Assembly: GCF_001642935.1 (NCBI RefSeq)
Contig: NZ_CP016761.1
Location: 248,001 to 312,000, forward strand
Direction of reading: 5' to 3'
Origin: Fictibacillus arsenicus
GTDB lineage: Bacteria; Bacillota; Bacilli; Bacillales; Fictibacillaceae
DNA: 64,000 bases
Positions within the stretch are counted from its first letter, which is position 1. Each line of letters starts with the position of its first letter. The notes under the pieces are model-generated. The model was not told where the DNA came from, did no database searches, and was given only the letters and a program-made list of their open reading frames with translations. Positions 52,042 to 60,452 of the stretch are shown here, piece by piece. Position numbers and translations under genes: made by a program.

Positions 52042-52920
52042 TTAAAGCTGTTCTTTTGCAAAGCGCAGCCATTCTTTTGCTGCAAAAGATAAATATTGAT
52101 CTTTTCCCCATATAAGCGCGAGTTCCCAACCGATTGATGGGTTCACAACTTTGATGGTTTTCACTTTTGTCGTAAGATGCCGGCAAATACTTTCAGGCAA
52201 TAAAGAAACTCCTAGTTTACAGGCGACCATTTCTTCGATGAACGACCATTGTGAGCTTTCGGAGATAACATGTGGATTGAAGCCTGCGTGGTTACAAGAA
52301 GAAATGATGCGATCATGCAAAACAAAATCCTTATTGAACAGTATAAAAGACTCACTGCTGAGATCAGATAGGTTAACCTCTTCATGCGTGGCAATGGGGT
52401 GATCGGGATGGATGATAAGCTGCAAATCTTCTTTCATAAAAGAAAAGTACTGAAAAATATCGTGGTTTGTTGGGAGTACAACAACCCCAATATCTAAGTT
52501 GTGATTGGCTACTTCTTCTTCGATTTTCTTTGATCCATCTTCCATTAATTCAAACGTTATAGCTGGATATTTCTCATGAAAACTTCCAACCAGCTTTGGA
52601 AAGAGCCGAGAATCAAAAATAGGAGGTAATCCAATACGAACATGTCCTTTTTGAAGTCCCAGCAGATTATCCATTTCAGATTCTAAGTTGTTAAATGCTT
52701 GATCAACGAGTTTGGCTTGTTCATAAATAACTCGTCCTGCATCGGTTAAAATCAGCTTCTTTCTGCTGGAGCGGTCAAATAGAACCAATCCTAGTTCATC
52801 TTCTAAATTCTTGATCATTTTACTTATCGTTGGCTGAGTGATGAACAGTTCCTCAGCAGCACGGGTAAAACTATTATATTTTGCAACCTCAATAAAATAT
52901 TGCAATTGTTTAATATCCAT
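52042..52920 (-). CDS. LysR family transcriptional regulator
   Basis: 292 residues from the ATG at 52920. N-terminal HTH MDIKQLQYFIEVAKYNSFTRAAEELFITQPTISKMIKNLEDELGLVLFDRSSRKKLILTDAG, then the two-lobe effector domain (GLPPIFDSRLFPKLVGSFHEKYPAITFELMEDG). Similar to CidR/YwbI-type LysR proteins, which control holin or acetate genes, but no such target is next to it. The downstream neighbour on this strand is absent, so the target gene is unknown. Confidence 0.88.
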   Translation of the reverse strand: MDIKQLQYFIEVAKYNSFTRAAEELFITQPTISKMIKNLEDELGLVLFDRSSRKKLILTDAGRVIYEQAKLVDQAFNNLESEMDNLLGLQKGHVRIGLPPIFDSRLFPKLVGSFHEKYPAITFELMEDGSKKIEEEVANHNLDIGVVVLPTNHDIFQYFSFMKEDLQLIIHPDHPIATHEEVNLSDLSSESFILFNKDFVLHDRIISSCNHAGFNPHVISESSQWSFIEEMVACKLGVSLLPESICRHLTTKVKTIKVVNPSIGWELALIWGKDQYLSFAAKEWLRFAKEQL

Positions 52921-53017
52921 TTTCACACCTGATTTCTTTGAGAAAGCTTCTGATAAGTTTAGTATGTAGCTTATCAAATTAATTTACCAAATACTATATT
53001 GTGAACTGCAAAAAAAA

Positions 53018-53040
53018 GAACAGCCTTTAATTAGGCTGCC
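53018..53040 (-). terminator. Terminator at the end of the peroxiredoxin remnant
   Basis: Minus-strand CAGCCT/AGGCTG stem followed by TTCTTTTTTTT; it lies exactly where the intact peroxiredoxin gene would have ended. Confidence 0.8.
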
Positions 53041-53047
53041 TCTACAT

Positions 53048-53264
53048 ATTATTTAGCGGCTTTGTACACATCCACCAGTCATAGCATTGAATTTCTCCTG
53101 CTTGCGCTTGTTCTGCACGTTTTTTCGCTTCTTGAACTAAATAATACAAACCAATGACCTTGATAGCTTGTTGGCAGGACAAGTTCCCCAAGGGTGGTAT
53201 GAACCGTCATCTCCGGGAATTGATCTCCAATGAATGGCTTTGTATATTCCTGTGCTTGCTCCAT
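53048..53264 (-). pseudogene. Peroxiredoxin (Prx6-like) with its middle deleted
   Basis: From the ATG at 53264: MEQAQEYTKPFIGDQFPEMTVHTTLGELVLPTSYQGHWFVLFS, the N-terminus of an AhpC/TSA peroxiredoxin, stopping short of the catalytic PVCTTEF. Directly after, in another frame, comes LVQEAKKRAEQAQAGEIQCYDWWMCTKPLNN, which I read as that protein's C-terminal tail (CYDWWxC). About 130 central residues, including the peroxidatic Cys, are lost and the join is out of frame, so it cannot be active. Ribosome site and terminator survive. Confidence 0.82.
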
Positions 53265-53276
53265 ATCTCTCCTCCT

Positions 53277-54050
53277 CTATCTGATTCTGTGCTGGTTTCC
53301 CAACATCTTGCTCTTTTTTAACAATTGAGATTCACCCGTTTTCTCCCATTTTTCAACAAGTTCGATCGCTTCTTCAGGTGAAAAGCCTTGACCGACTAAT
53401 ACGCCTGACAGAATAAATTCCTGGAATAGATGTGTAAGGTTAATACCTTCTTCTGATTCTTCCAAAGCTCTTTTTACTAATGGATCAATATACATTACCC
53501 ACTGGTCTGCTGTACTTAGTGGCTGAGTTTGTGGTTGTGCTTGAGTTTGGGTCTGTACTTGCGTTTCGATATCTGGACTGCGGGATGAGCCTGGCTTGCT
53601 ATTAAGCGTAAATAAGTAATTGTATTTTGCACTGTGTTTAATTTCATCCGTTATGATGTTGAACAAGATGTCCCGATAATACCTGTTAGGAAGACCTTGC
53701 CGAATCACCCGGTATTTTTCAACTGCCGCCAATTCGCCAAAAAGTGCTTTTACAAGACCGTCTTTATACGTTTTTGGCCGTTGAAATTCTTCACCAGCTG
53801 TTTGTGGTACCTCTTGTCCCGTAAGGTCTTTATATATTTTTCTGAACAGCCGGTTATGCCTTTTTTCATCATCACGAATCGAGGCGATAATTAATTTTTC
53901 TTCATTTGTTGGTGCTATGGAAATTAAGTATTCATAAAACAATTGATCTTCTCGTTCTCCTGCAACCGCTTCTCTAATAAGCTGCAAAGAAAGCTGGAGT
54001 GCTTGCTGCTGTCCGCTGGTTTGCTGCTCCTGTGGATTCATATAGCTCAT
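53277..54050 (-). CDS. Ferritin-like (rubrerythrin-type) protein
   Basis: 257 residues. A ferritin-like di-iron helical bundle in the first 150: EREDQLFYEYLISIAP, RDDEKRHNRLFRKIY, GELAAVEKYRVIRQ and DEIKHSAKYNYLF supply the ExxH-type ligands. Residues about 160-180 are a Q/T-rich linker (QVQTQTQAQPQTQP), then a helical C-terminal domain with SPEEAIELVEKWEKTG. Similar proteins in Bacillus are of unknown function, perhaps iron or oxidative-stress related; a broken peroxiredoxin lies just downstream, consistent with a former stress operon. Confidence 0.85.
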   Translation of the reverse strand: MSYMNPQEQQTSGQQQALQLSLQLIREAVAGEREDQLFYEYLISIAPTNEEKLIIASIRDDEKRHNRLFRKIYKDLTGQEVPQTAGEEFQRPKTYKDGLVKALFGELAAVEKYRVIRQGLPNRYYRDILFNIITDEIKHSAKYNYLFTLNSKPGSSRSPDIETQVQTQTQAQPQTQPLSTADQWVMYIDPLVKRALEESEEGINLTHLFQEFILSGVLVGQGFSPEEAIELVEKWEKTGESQLLKKSKMLGNQHRIR

Positions 54051-54204
54051 AAGTGTACCTCCAAAACATAAAGTCGAAATAGTCTATGCAAACGCCTAAC
54101 TTTTGCGCCTGACTTTTTTCACTGTCCCTGCTTTTAAACACCACTTGTCCCTTGCGTGAATATGAATGAAACTATAGCTTGTTTTTATATTAAGGAGTGT
54201 TCAC

Positions 54205-55185
54205 ATGAATGAACTGTTTTGGCTAGCCTTAGGTGCAGCAGCCGTTCTTTTCACTGAGGCAGCCGGCTGGTTTTATTGGCGTTACTTTGGAAAAGGATCG
54301 ATTAAAAGTTATATGAATGAAGATCAAAAACCAGAGGGGGATTTTCGGGTTATTCGCAAAATAAATACACCTACACAAAAGATCGCACTAGTTGATGTGG
54401 ATGGTGAAATGTGGATCTACAGCAATGGGGATGTGATGTTCAGCACGACACGGGATGAGGATGAGTACGCTGATGTTATTGTTCACGTTCCGATGGCCGC
54501 AGCAAAAAATGTAAAAAGTGTCTTGATTATTGGCGGCGGAGGCGGAATTACCACACGTGAGGCATTGCGTTATGAGGATGTTGAAAAGATAACCACAATC
54601 GATATTGATGATGTAATGATAGACTTTGGGAAAAACTTAGATCGATTAGTAGAATTCAACAAAGGGGCCTTGAATCACTCTAAAGTAGAAACCGTTATTG
54701 GGGATGGAAGAAACTTTGTTGAGAATAGCACAGAAACATGGGATGTCATCATCGTAGATATCCCGGAGCCAACCTCTAAATGCCCAATTCTATCAAGATT
54801 ATTTACTTTGGAATTTTACAATCAGTTAAAAGACCACTTAAATCCAGAAGGTGCGATCTCGATTGCCTGCTCCACTTCGAGCTGGATGCCCGAATACATG
54901 TGGAGCATTGAAACCACATTGCAAGAAGCTGGATTTTTTACTGTACCGTTCCACAACTTCTCGACAAAAGAAGGAGAAGATTGGGGCTATATTTTAGCCT
55001 CAACTCTTCCAGTCGATGCAAAAGATATTAAGTTAAAAGTTACATCTGACTTTCTGACGGAGGAGCGGCTGCAAGATGTTCTTCACCTTCCATACTACTT
55101 AGTAAATTGGGATAAAAAAGGAAAAGTTCAAACCGATCGAAACACCGTACTGCTGGATATTGTAAAAGAAGCATTCGGTTATTAA
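54205..55185 (+). CDS. Spermidine synthase-like protein with N-terminal membrane helix
   Basis: 326 residues. One N-terminal helix (LFWLALGAAAVLFTEAAGWFYWRYF), then a polyamine-synthase-like domain: an N-terminal beta part (TPTQKIALVDVDGEMWIYSNGDVMFSTTRDEDEYADVIVHVPMAAA) and Rossmann part SVLIIGGGGGITTREALRYEDVEKITTIDIDD, VIGDGRNFVE and DVIIVDIPEPT. The putrescine-synthase DE-Y-H block is retained (DEDEYADVIVH), while the catalytic DSTDP loop is changed to DIPEP. Likely a membrane-bound aminopropyltransferase relative with altered substrate. Confidence 0.85.
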   Translation: MNELFWLALGAAAVLFTEAAGWFYWRYFGKGSIKSYMNEDQKPEGDFRVIRKINTPTQKIALVDVDGEMWIYSNGDVMFSTTRDEDEYADVIVHVPMAAAKNVKSVLIIGGGGGITTREALRYEDVEKITTIDIDDVMIDFGKNLDRLVEFNKGALNHSKVETVIGDGRNFVENSTETWDVIIVDIPEPTSKCPILSRLFTLEFYNQLKDHLNPEGAISIACSTSSWMPEYMWSIETTLQEAGFFTVPFHNFSTKEGEDWGYILASTLPVDAKDIKLKVTSDFLTEERLQDVLHLPYYLVNWDKKGKVQTDRNTVLLDIVKEAFGY

Positions 55186-55223
55186 TACTGGAGCACTTGC
55201 TGAATAAGCAGGTGTTTTTCATT

Positions 55224-55305
55224 TAAAGGCTGTTTTCGTAAACAAGTTGCTCTTGGAAGTGGTTGATCTCGGTTGATCTCCGTTCCAATCAACTTGTCAA
55301 TGCAG
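55224..55305. repeat. GC-rich interspersed repeat reduced to its two ends
   Basis: Read on the minus strand: TTGACAAGTTGATTGGAACGG is joined directly to AGATCAACC, a second GAGATCAACC, then ACTTCCAAGAGCA and CGAAAACAGCCTTT. These are the left and right ends of the long copy at 60866-61128 with the GC-rich core missing, about 80 bp in total. A small direct duplication (GATCAACC) marks the junction. Confidence 0.82.
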
Positions 55306-55455
55306 ATTTAGTAAAGAGCATATTTCAAAGTTGAAAAAATGCAACTTAGGAGCTGCTTTTTGCAGGTTGGTTGAAAGCGGATTTACGGAGAGGTTTTGCT
55401 GACATATACTGGTGACACAAGCTTAACAGTCCTTAAAACGAAAGGAGGACGAGAG

Positions 55456-55893
55456 ATGAAGTTAACCATTCATGAAAGTAACGATCAAGATGAATTGGAG
55501 ATTATCGTAAAGTGCAAAGAGATGAACGAGGAAGTCATTAAAGTACTAACGTCTATAAGGTCTCTGGAAAGAAAAGTGCTGGGAACGTTAGATGGGAAAA
55601 TCCATCTGCTGCTGCCGAGCGATATATTTTATTTTGAGTCTGTTGATAAAAAGAACTTTGCTTACACGAAGCAATCCGTTTATGAAGTTTCGCTGCGGCT
55701 TTATCAGATTGAGGAGCTGTTTGGTGATGGGAATTTCTTTCGGGCAACAAAGGCGACAATCCTGAATCTCGATAAAATTAAAACGATAACGCCTCGACTT
55801 GGAGGAAGAGTAGAGGTGACGCTTGATAACGGCGAAAACATGATCGTTTCCCGTCAGTATGTCTCTGGTTTAAAAGAAAAGATCGGTTTTTAA
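55456..55893 (+). CDS. LytTR family DNA-binding regulator
   Basis: 145 residues from the ATG at 55456, after AAAGGAGGACGAGAG. Residues about 45-145 form a LytTR domain: GKIHLLLPSDIFYFESVDKKNFAYTKQSVYEVSLRLYQIEELFGDGNFFRATKATILNLDKIKTITPRLGGRVEVTLDNGENMIVSRQYVSGLKEKI. No receiver domain is attached; such proteins pair with DUF3021 membrane proteins, as here, 14 bp downstream. Confidence 0.93.
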   Translation: MKLTIHESNDQDELEIIVKCKEMNEEVIKVLTSIRSLERKVLGTLDGKIHLLLPSDIFYFESVDKKNFAYTKQSVYEVSLRLYQIEELFGDGNFFRATKATILNLDKIKTITPRLGGRVEVTLDNGENMIVSRQYVSGLKEKIGF

Positions 55894-55907
55894 AAGGAGG
55901 ATTTGAG

Positions 55908-56351
55908 ATGTGGAATAAAATAATGGAGTTTACCCTTGTTTTTAAAACGATGGCTGGATTGTTTTTCTCAGCAGGAATCATTATTTATGTAGTATTCGGC
56001 TTCATGCTTGGCGCTCGTGAAATTTCATTTGAGATGGTAGTTCAGATTTTCTTTTTGAGCATTTTTGTAACGGGACTTCAGTATCTGTTCTGGGATGATG
56101 AGAGTAAAGTGAAGTTATCAGCTGTCGGCAAACTGGTGATTCAGTATCTAATATTAGGTGCGGTACTCTTTGGAATGTCACAGCTGTTCGATTGGTTCGT
56201 GATCGGCACAAAAACGTTCTATAACATGCTGATTTTGTATCATGTAATCTATCTAGGCGGTATTTTTGGCTTTTCAATTTACTTTAAAGTAATCGGCATG
56301 CGTTTTAATCAGAAAATGATTCATTACAGAGAGCAAAATCAGGACCGGTAG
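55908..56351 (+). CDS. DUF3021 membrane protein
   Basis: 147 residues, four membrane helices (TLVFKTMAGLFFSAGIIIYVVFGF, VVQIFFLSIFVTGLQYLFW, LVIQYLILGAVLFGMSQLF, ILYHVIYLGGIFGFSIYF). DUF3021 is the usual partner of stand-alone LytTR regulators and is thought to hold or inhibit them at the membrane. AAAGGAGGATTTGAG precedes the ATG. Probably autoregulated with the LytTR gene. Confidence 0.92.
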   Translation: MWNKIMEFTLVFKTMAGLFFSAGIIIYVVFGFMLGAREISFEMVVQIFFLSIFVTGLQYLFWDDESKVKLSAVGKLVIQYLILGAVLFGMSQLFDWFVIGTKTFYNMLILYHVIYLGGIFGFSIYFKVIGMRFNQKMIHYREQNQDR

Positions 56352-56425
56352 AGATCGAATTTGTGTTTATGGGGCTTCAAAAAATTTTAAGAGCCTTCAA
56401 AATTTTTTATGATCCCCGAAAATAT
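56352..56425. repeat. Array E: TTCAAAAwTTTT units at about 20 bp pitch
   Basis: Units beginning TCGAATTT, TTCAAAAAATTTT, TTCAAAATTTTTT and CCGAAAATAT have their third-position C at 56357, 56378, 56398 and 56417: spacing 21, 20 and 19 bp. Lies right after the DUF3021 stop and before the shared terminator, in a convergent spacer. Weaker than arrays A-D because of AT bias. Confidence 0.55.
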
Positions 56426-56428
56426 ATA

Positions 56429-56460
56429 AAAGAGGATGACCATCAAAAGTCATCCTCTTT
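56429..56460. terminator. Bidirectional terminator
   Basis: Perfect AAAGAGGATGAC/GTCATCCTCTTT 12-pair stem between convergent genes. Confidence 0.9.
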
Positions 56461-56465
56461 CCAAT

Positions 56466-57968
56466 TTACGCGCCTTTACGTACTAAATCTACTTCCTTAG
56501 ACTTTCCTCCAAACAAGTAATCTTTCACAGCGTTTGTAGAGAACTTCGCTTTTTTAACAAACAGCGGATTCAAGACCACGATCGCAGCAAAGTTAGCCAT
56601 CAGTCCCCAGAAACCTTCGTAAATTCCAAGTGATGTTCCAGTTGAATAAACCGTGAATGTTACCGCAAGTCCAACAAGCAAACCGATGATTGTTGCTTCT
56701 CTTGTTTGATTTCTCCAGAACAAGCTTACCACGATAGCCGGGAAGATCTGTACCATGCCGGATACACCCAACAATTGAAGTGATACAAGTGCTTGCGGGA
56801 ATACAAGTCCGAACAGTAAAGCCAGTCCGATTACAACGAACACCATGCCGCGCGTAATCATTGTCAATTTTGCGCCTTTTACTTTTGGATTGATTAAATC
56901 GCGATAGATGTTGTTCGCGAAAAGATTTGATGCACCGATCGCCATGATTGAACATGGAATAAGCGATGCAAGTGCAATTGTTGAATAAGCCAATCCTTGT
57001 CCGATACCGCCATATGACGTTTGGATCAAAGCCAGTAATGCAAATCGAGGGTCTGTTCCATCAGGAAGTACCAAAAATGCAATAAAGCCTAAAAATACAA
57101 CAAGAATTAAAACAATATTGTAAAGCGGCAGATACAAAGCATTTTTACGGATAGCATCAGCACTTTTTGCTGTGAACACACCAGTAGCAGCGTGAGCCCA
57201 CATGAACAAAGCAAGAGCTGAAACGAATGATGCCGTGATAAACCATGGGATACCTTTTGGCCCTTCAGTAGGAATCGTCAGAAGCTGAGGTGCTTCGGTT
57301 ACGATCTTATCCACCATCGGGTTCCAGCCGCCGAAGTGCATGATTGGAAGAGAGACGACCATAAACAGCATGATTGCCCAAACGAGCACATCTTTAATGA
57401 TTGCTGTATAAGTTGGTCCTTTGATTCCGCTGAAAAACGTATAAAGAGCAACAAGAAAGAATGATGTGATCACGACCACTTTTACATTGATAAAGCCTGT
57501 CCCAGCTACCTGTAATGTATCTTGAATACCGCTTAGCTGCAGGCAGATATATGGAATGAGCATAAGTACGCCAACGATAGCGATTAGAGACGAAAGAAGC
57601 TTAGAATCAAAACGCTCACGGGCGTAATCAGCCAGCGTAGTGAGTTTATGATGATTGGCTACTTTCCATAGTTTCGGAAGGAAAAAGTAAGAGATAAAAT
57701 ACGCAAGAACAGAGTATGGAATCGCGAAGAAAGCAAGACTTCCTGCTGTATATGCAGTACTCGTTAATCCGAGAAACGTATAGGCTGTATAAAGGTCAGC
57801 CCCGACTAAAAACCAGACAAGAAGACCTCCGAATCGGCGTCCGCCGACAGACCATTCCTCTACAGAACTGCGGGTAGCTTTGTCTCTGCCGGCAAGAAAA
57901 CCGATAAGAACAACGGTTAAAATAATACAAATTGTGATTGAAAGTGCTGTAAGATTTCCCTGCTGCAT
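56466..57968 (-). CDS. Sodium:solute symporter family permease (YhjB-like)
   Basis: 500 residues, about 13 membrane helices, SSS family. Blocks seen: SVEEWSVGGRRFGGLLVWFLVGADLYTAYTFLG near the N-terminus, FFSGIKGPTYTAIIKDVLVWAIMLFM, and SIMAIGASNLFANNIYRDLINPK. It most resembles the monocarboxylate/PanF-like branch; the substrate is open. The ATG at 57968 follows directly on the stop of the DUF3311 gene, so the two are translationally coupled. Confidence 0.9.
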   Translation of the reverse strand: MQQGNLTALSITICIILTVVLIGFLAGRDKATRSSVEEWSVGGRRFGGLLVWFLVGADLYTAYTFLGLTSTAYTAGSLAFFAIPYSVLAYFISYFFLPKLWKVANHHKLTTLADYARERFDSKLLSSLIAIVGVLMLIPYICLQLSGIQDTLQVAGTGFINVKVVVITSFFLVALYTFFSGIKGPTYTAIIKDVLVWAIMLFMVVSLPIMHFGGWNPMVDKIVTEAPQLLTIPTEGPKGIPWFITASFVSALALFMWAHAATGVFTAKSADAIRKNALYLPLYNIVLILVVFLGFIAFLVLPDGTDPRFALLALIQTSYGGIGQGLAYSTIALASLIPCSIMAIGASNLFANNIYRDLINPKVKGAKLTMITRGMVFVVIGLALLFGLVFPQALVSLQLLGVSGMVQIFPAIVVSLFWRNQTREATIIGLLVGLAVTFTVYSTGTSLGIYEGFWGLMANFAAIVVLNPLFVKKAKFSTNAVKDYLFGGKSKEVDLVRKGA

Positions 57969-58169
57969 TTAATCCAAGCCTCCTTGTGATTTCTGAAGTT
58001 GATAGATGCCAAAGGTGCAAAAAGGAGTTAAAACAATCCATAAAAACAACCAGAATTGAAGAAACGGCAATCCTAAAATAATGGGGTCAATCCTGTTAAC
58101 GAAAGGCAAGACGACCAGCTGAGCTAAAAATGGCAAAACAATTAATAAGACCAAAATAAATTTTTTCAT
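57969..58169 (-). CDS. DUF3311 small membrane protein (YhjC-like)
   Basis: 66 residues from the ATG at 58169 (AAGGAGCGCAGCGTC before it). Two helices with the family's PFxNRIDPxxxGxPFxxFW pattern (PFVNRIDPIILGLPFLQFWLFLWIVLTP). DUF3311 proteins are small partners of SSS symporters, here directly upstream of the permease, as in the B. subtilis yhjC-yhjB order. Confidence 0.93.
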   Translation of the reverse strand: MKKFILVLLIVLPFLAQLVVLPFVNRIDPIILGLPFLQFWLFLWIVLTPFCTFGIYQLQKSQGGLD

Positions 58170-58357
58170 GACGCTGCGCTCCTTCTTAGGTGTTTTTAGA
58201 AATATAATGTTCACAATCATAACAGCTTTAAAAGTGCGTAACAAGAGGAATTATATAAATTTTTAAAATATTTACGCTAATTTGAAAATGAAAGGGTTTA
58301 CATGTTTTTGGATGTAGTATAATCATACAAAAACAACCAATGAGCGGGGTGTAGGTC

Positions 58358-59275
58358 ATGAAAATGGTCGTTGCAACATGCCAGTTTCCTGTTTCGTCTG
58401 ATATTAAGGAAAATCAAAAGTACATCATAAAGCAAATGAAAGAAGCGAAAGAAAAGGGAGCAGCCGTTGCCCATTTTCCTGAAACTGCACTTTCTGGTTA
58501 TGCAGGGACTGACATGCCTACATTAGAGGGATTTGATTGGGTGCTGCTTAAGAAATGTACAGAAGAAATCTTGGATATTGCTCGTGAACTGCGCATTTGG
58601 GTTGTCTTAGGAACCACACACCCATTGAGCGGAAATCATAAACCGCACAATAGTTTGTATATCATAAATGCTGACGGAAAACTGGTAGATCGATACGATA
58701 AGATGTTTTGTGCAGGGGATGAGAAAGAACAAACTGGCGATCTCGCTCACTATACTTCTGGCGATTATTTTTGCACGTTTGAAATCAATGGTGTGAAGTG
58801 CGGAACACAGATTTGTCATGATTATCGCTATCCTGAACTTTACCGTGTATATAAGAAAAAAGGTGTACAGGTAATGTTCCATTCGTATCATGCGGCAAAC
58901 ATGGAGCCGGAAAGATTAGAGGCTATAAAATCTGCTGTGGGGAAAGAAAATTTAAAGTATAACCACGGCTTGACGTATCCGGAGATTACCATGCCAGCAA
59001 CGATGACAAGTTATGCAGCAAACAATTTTATCTGGATCAGCGCAAGCAACAGTTCAGCAAAAGAAAGCTGCTGGCCGGCTTTTTTTGTTAGAGCGGATGG
59101 AGTAACGGTAGGAAGGCTGCGCCGAAATGTCGCTGGTATATTAATAACAGAGGTAGATACAGCTAGAGATTTTTACGATTCAACGGTTGCATGGCGCGAC
59201 CGGTCCATGAATGGCGTTTATTATAGCGGGACCCTCGTGGAGGATCCGCGTTCAACGGATAGAATGAGTTTCTAA
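58358..59275 (+). CDS. Carbon-nitrogen hydrolase (nitrilase superfamily)
   Basis: 305 residues. The catalytic triad is visible: Glu in FPETALSGYAG (about 43), Lys in YDKMFCAGDE (about 114) and Cys in GTQICHDYRYPELYR (about 154). Acts on an amide or nitrile; the product class cannot be told. GAGCGGGGTGTAG precedes the ATG. Stands alone between two minus-strand genes. Confidence 0.92.
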   Translation: MKMVVATCQFPVSSDIKENQKYIIKQMKEAKEKGAAVAHFPETALSGYAGTDMPTLEGFDWVLLKKCTEEILDIARELRIWVVLGTTHPLSGNHKPHNSLYIINADGKLVDRYDKMFCAGDEKEQTGDLAHYTSGDYFCTFEINGVKCGTQICHDYRYPELYRVYKKKGVQVMFHSYHAANMEPERLEAIKSAVGKENLKYNHGLTYPEITMPATMTSYAANNFIWISASNSSAKESCWPAFFVRADGVTVGRLRRNVAGILITEVDTARDFYDSTVAWRDRSMNGVYYSGTLVEDPRSTDRMSF

Positions 59276-59276
59276 T

Positions 59277-59711
59277 TTACCAATCTTCAGGCTGAAAATG
59301 TTTAGGCTTACTATTTTCCGGTTCGCTGACGAGCACAGCATAACCTTTTTGTTTGATGTTGTCCGCGTCTTTAATAAAATATGTATAAAACCAGCCTTTC
59401 TCGTTCTCGAATTCTACATCTAAATGATGAGGGTTATATTGTCTGCCTGCCTTTCTTTTAATCTTCCACTCTTCACCAGGATACTTTTTCTCTAAATAAG
59501 CATGCAGCTGTTCTGTTTTAATGGAAACTTGGTAATTAATCCAGTGGGGACGAATAAGAAAAAAGGCAAGTACGATTATCGTAATTGAACTAGCGACGTA
59601 TAAACTGATTTTTCTTTTGGTTTTCGGAATAAGCATGGCAATAATGAATAAAGCGCCAAGAAAAATGACGGTAAAAGTGATTTCGATTACTGTTATTGGG
59701 TGCAGTTGCAT
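59277..59711 (-). CDS. Two-TM protein, unrecognised
   Basis: 144 residues. Two N-terminal helices (VIEITFTVIFLGALFIIAMLI and KISLYVASSITIIVLAFFLI) with a basic loop KTKRK between them, then about 90 soluble residues (LHAYLEKKYPGEEWKIKRKAGRQYNPHHLDVEFENEKGWFYTYFIKD) that look like the small lipoprotein/DUF3139-type module. Converges with the nitrilase gene, one base apart, so a shared terminator is missing. Confidence 0.7.
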   Translation of the reverse strand: MQLHPITVIEITFTVIFLGALFIIAMLIPKTKRKISLYVASSITIIVLAFFLIRPHWINYQVSIKTEQLHAYLEKKYPGEEWKIKRKAGRQYNPHHLDVEFENEKGWFYTYFIKDADNIKQKGYAVLVSEPENSKPKHFQPEDW

Positions 59712-59819
59712 GACGGGTTGTCTCCAATCCTTATATAGAACTTATTGCTATATCTATTCTACATATAGAGGGAGATTCTTTTTTCAAAAGAATACACTTT
59801 TTCAAAAAGACACTCATAA

Positions 59820-59925
59820 CAGTTAATCCAAAAAAACAGCGTTGAATCCAGAAAAAAGCACCCTCAATCCAAAAATTTTGACGTTCAATCCACAAATTTC
59901 AAACCTCAATCCACAAATTCAATAA
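59820..59925. repeat. Array D: tCAATCCAnAAA words at 20-21 bp pitch
   Basis: AATCCA starts at 59825, 59845, 59866, 59887 and 59908, giving spacing 20, 21, 21 and 21 bp. Each is preceded by T/C-rich and followed by A-rich bases (AATCCAAAAA, AATCCAGAAA, AATCCAAAAA, AATCCACAAA, AATCCACAAA). Lies between a minus-strand gene's start and the next terminator. Confidence 0.82.
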
Positions 59926-59967
59926 TGTGTCTCTCTGACACGGACATGCCTGCACTAACCATAAAAA

Positions 59968-59991
59968 AAGCTGACCATAATCGGTCAGCTT
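59968..59991 (-). terminator. Terminator of the DUF2269-like gene
   Basis: Minus-strand AAGCTGACC/GGTCAGCTT stem, six-base loop, T7. Confidence 0.9.
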
Positions 59992-60000
59992 CCATTCTAT

Positions 60001-60441
60001 CTACCACAAATACGGCTTCACTACCATAAACCACAACATGATCATCAGCAAAATGAGGTAGATCCAAACTGCTTTTTTCAATTTGTCTGCTAAAGCATTT
60101 TGATCACTGCCTTCTTCTTCAAACTTGCGAAGAGTCGGCGAAAAGGCACGCGCCAAAAAGAACAGCGAGCAAAATAAAATAATCAGCGTCACTAAAACCC
60201 ATGGTGTACTCCACGTCCAGGGTCCTAGAAGCAATAGAAGAACTCCTGATCCTACTAGGACATGACCTGCGTGTTTGGCGAGCCACACGATAAAGCGAAA
60301 TGTACCAAGGTGGGCGTTGATTTCAGCACCTTCAGCTGTCCGAAGTTTTTTTATGATCGGAAACAGGATAAAGAAGGGGCCGATAGAAACAATAACGCTG
60401 AGAATATGAATATAAAGTAAACCCCTATACAGCAAATCCAT
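60001..60441 (-). CDS. DUF2269-like membrane protein
   Basis: 146 residues, four membrane helices: LLYIHILSVIVSIGPFFILFP, AKHAGHVLVGSGVLLLLLGPW, PWVLVTLIILFCSLFFLARAF and VWIYLILLMIMLWFMVVKPYLW. The His in YIHILSVIVSIGP and the H..G pattern match DUF2269. Function unknown. Starts 11 bp after the ASCH gene, so likely an operon. Confidence 0.8.
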   Translation of the reverse strand: MDLLYRGLLYIHILSVIVSIGPFFILFPIIKKLRTAEGAEINAHLGTFRFIVWLAKHAGHVLVGSGVLLLLLGPWTWSTPWVLVTLIILFCSLFFLARAFSPTLRKFEEEGSDQNALADKLKKAVWIYLILLMIMLWFMVVKPYLW

Positions 60442-60452
60442 CCCAGAGTGTA

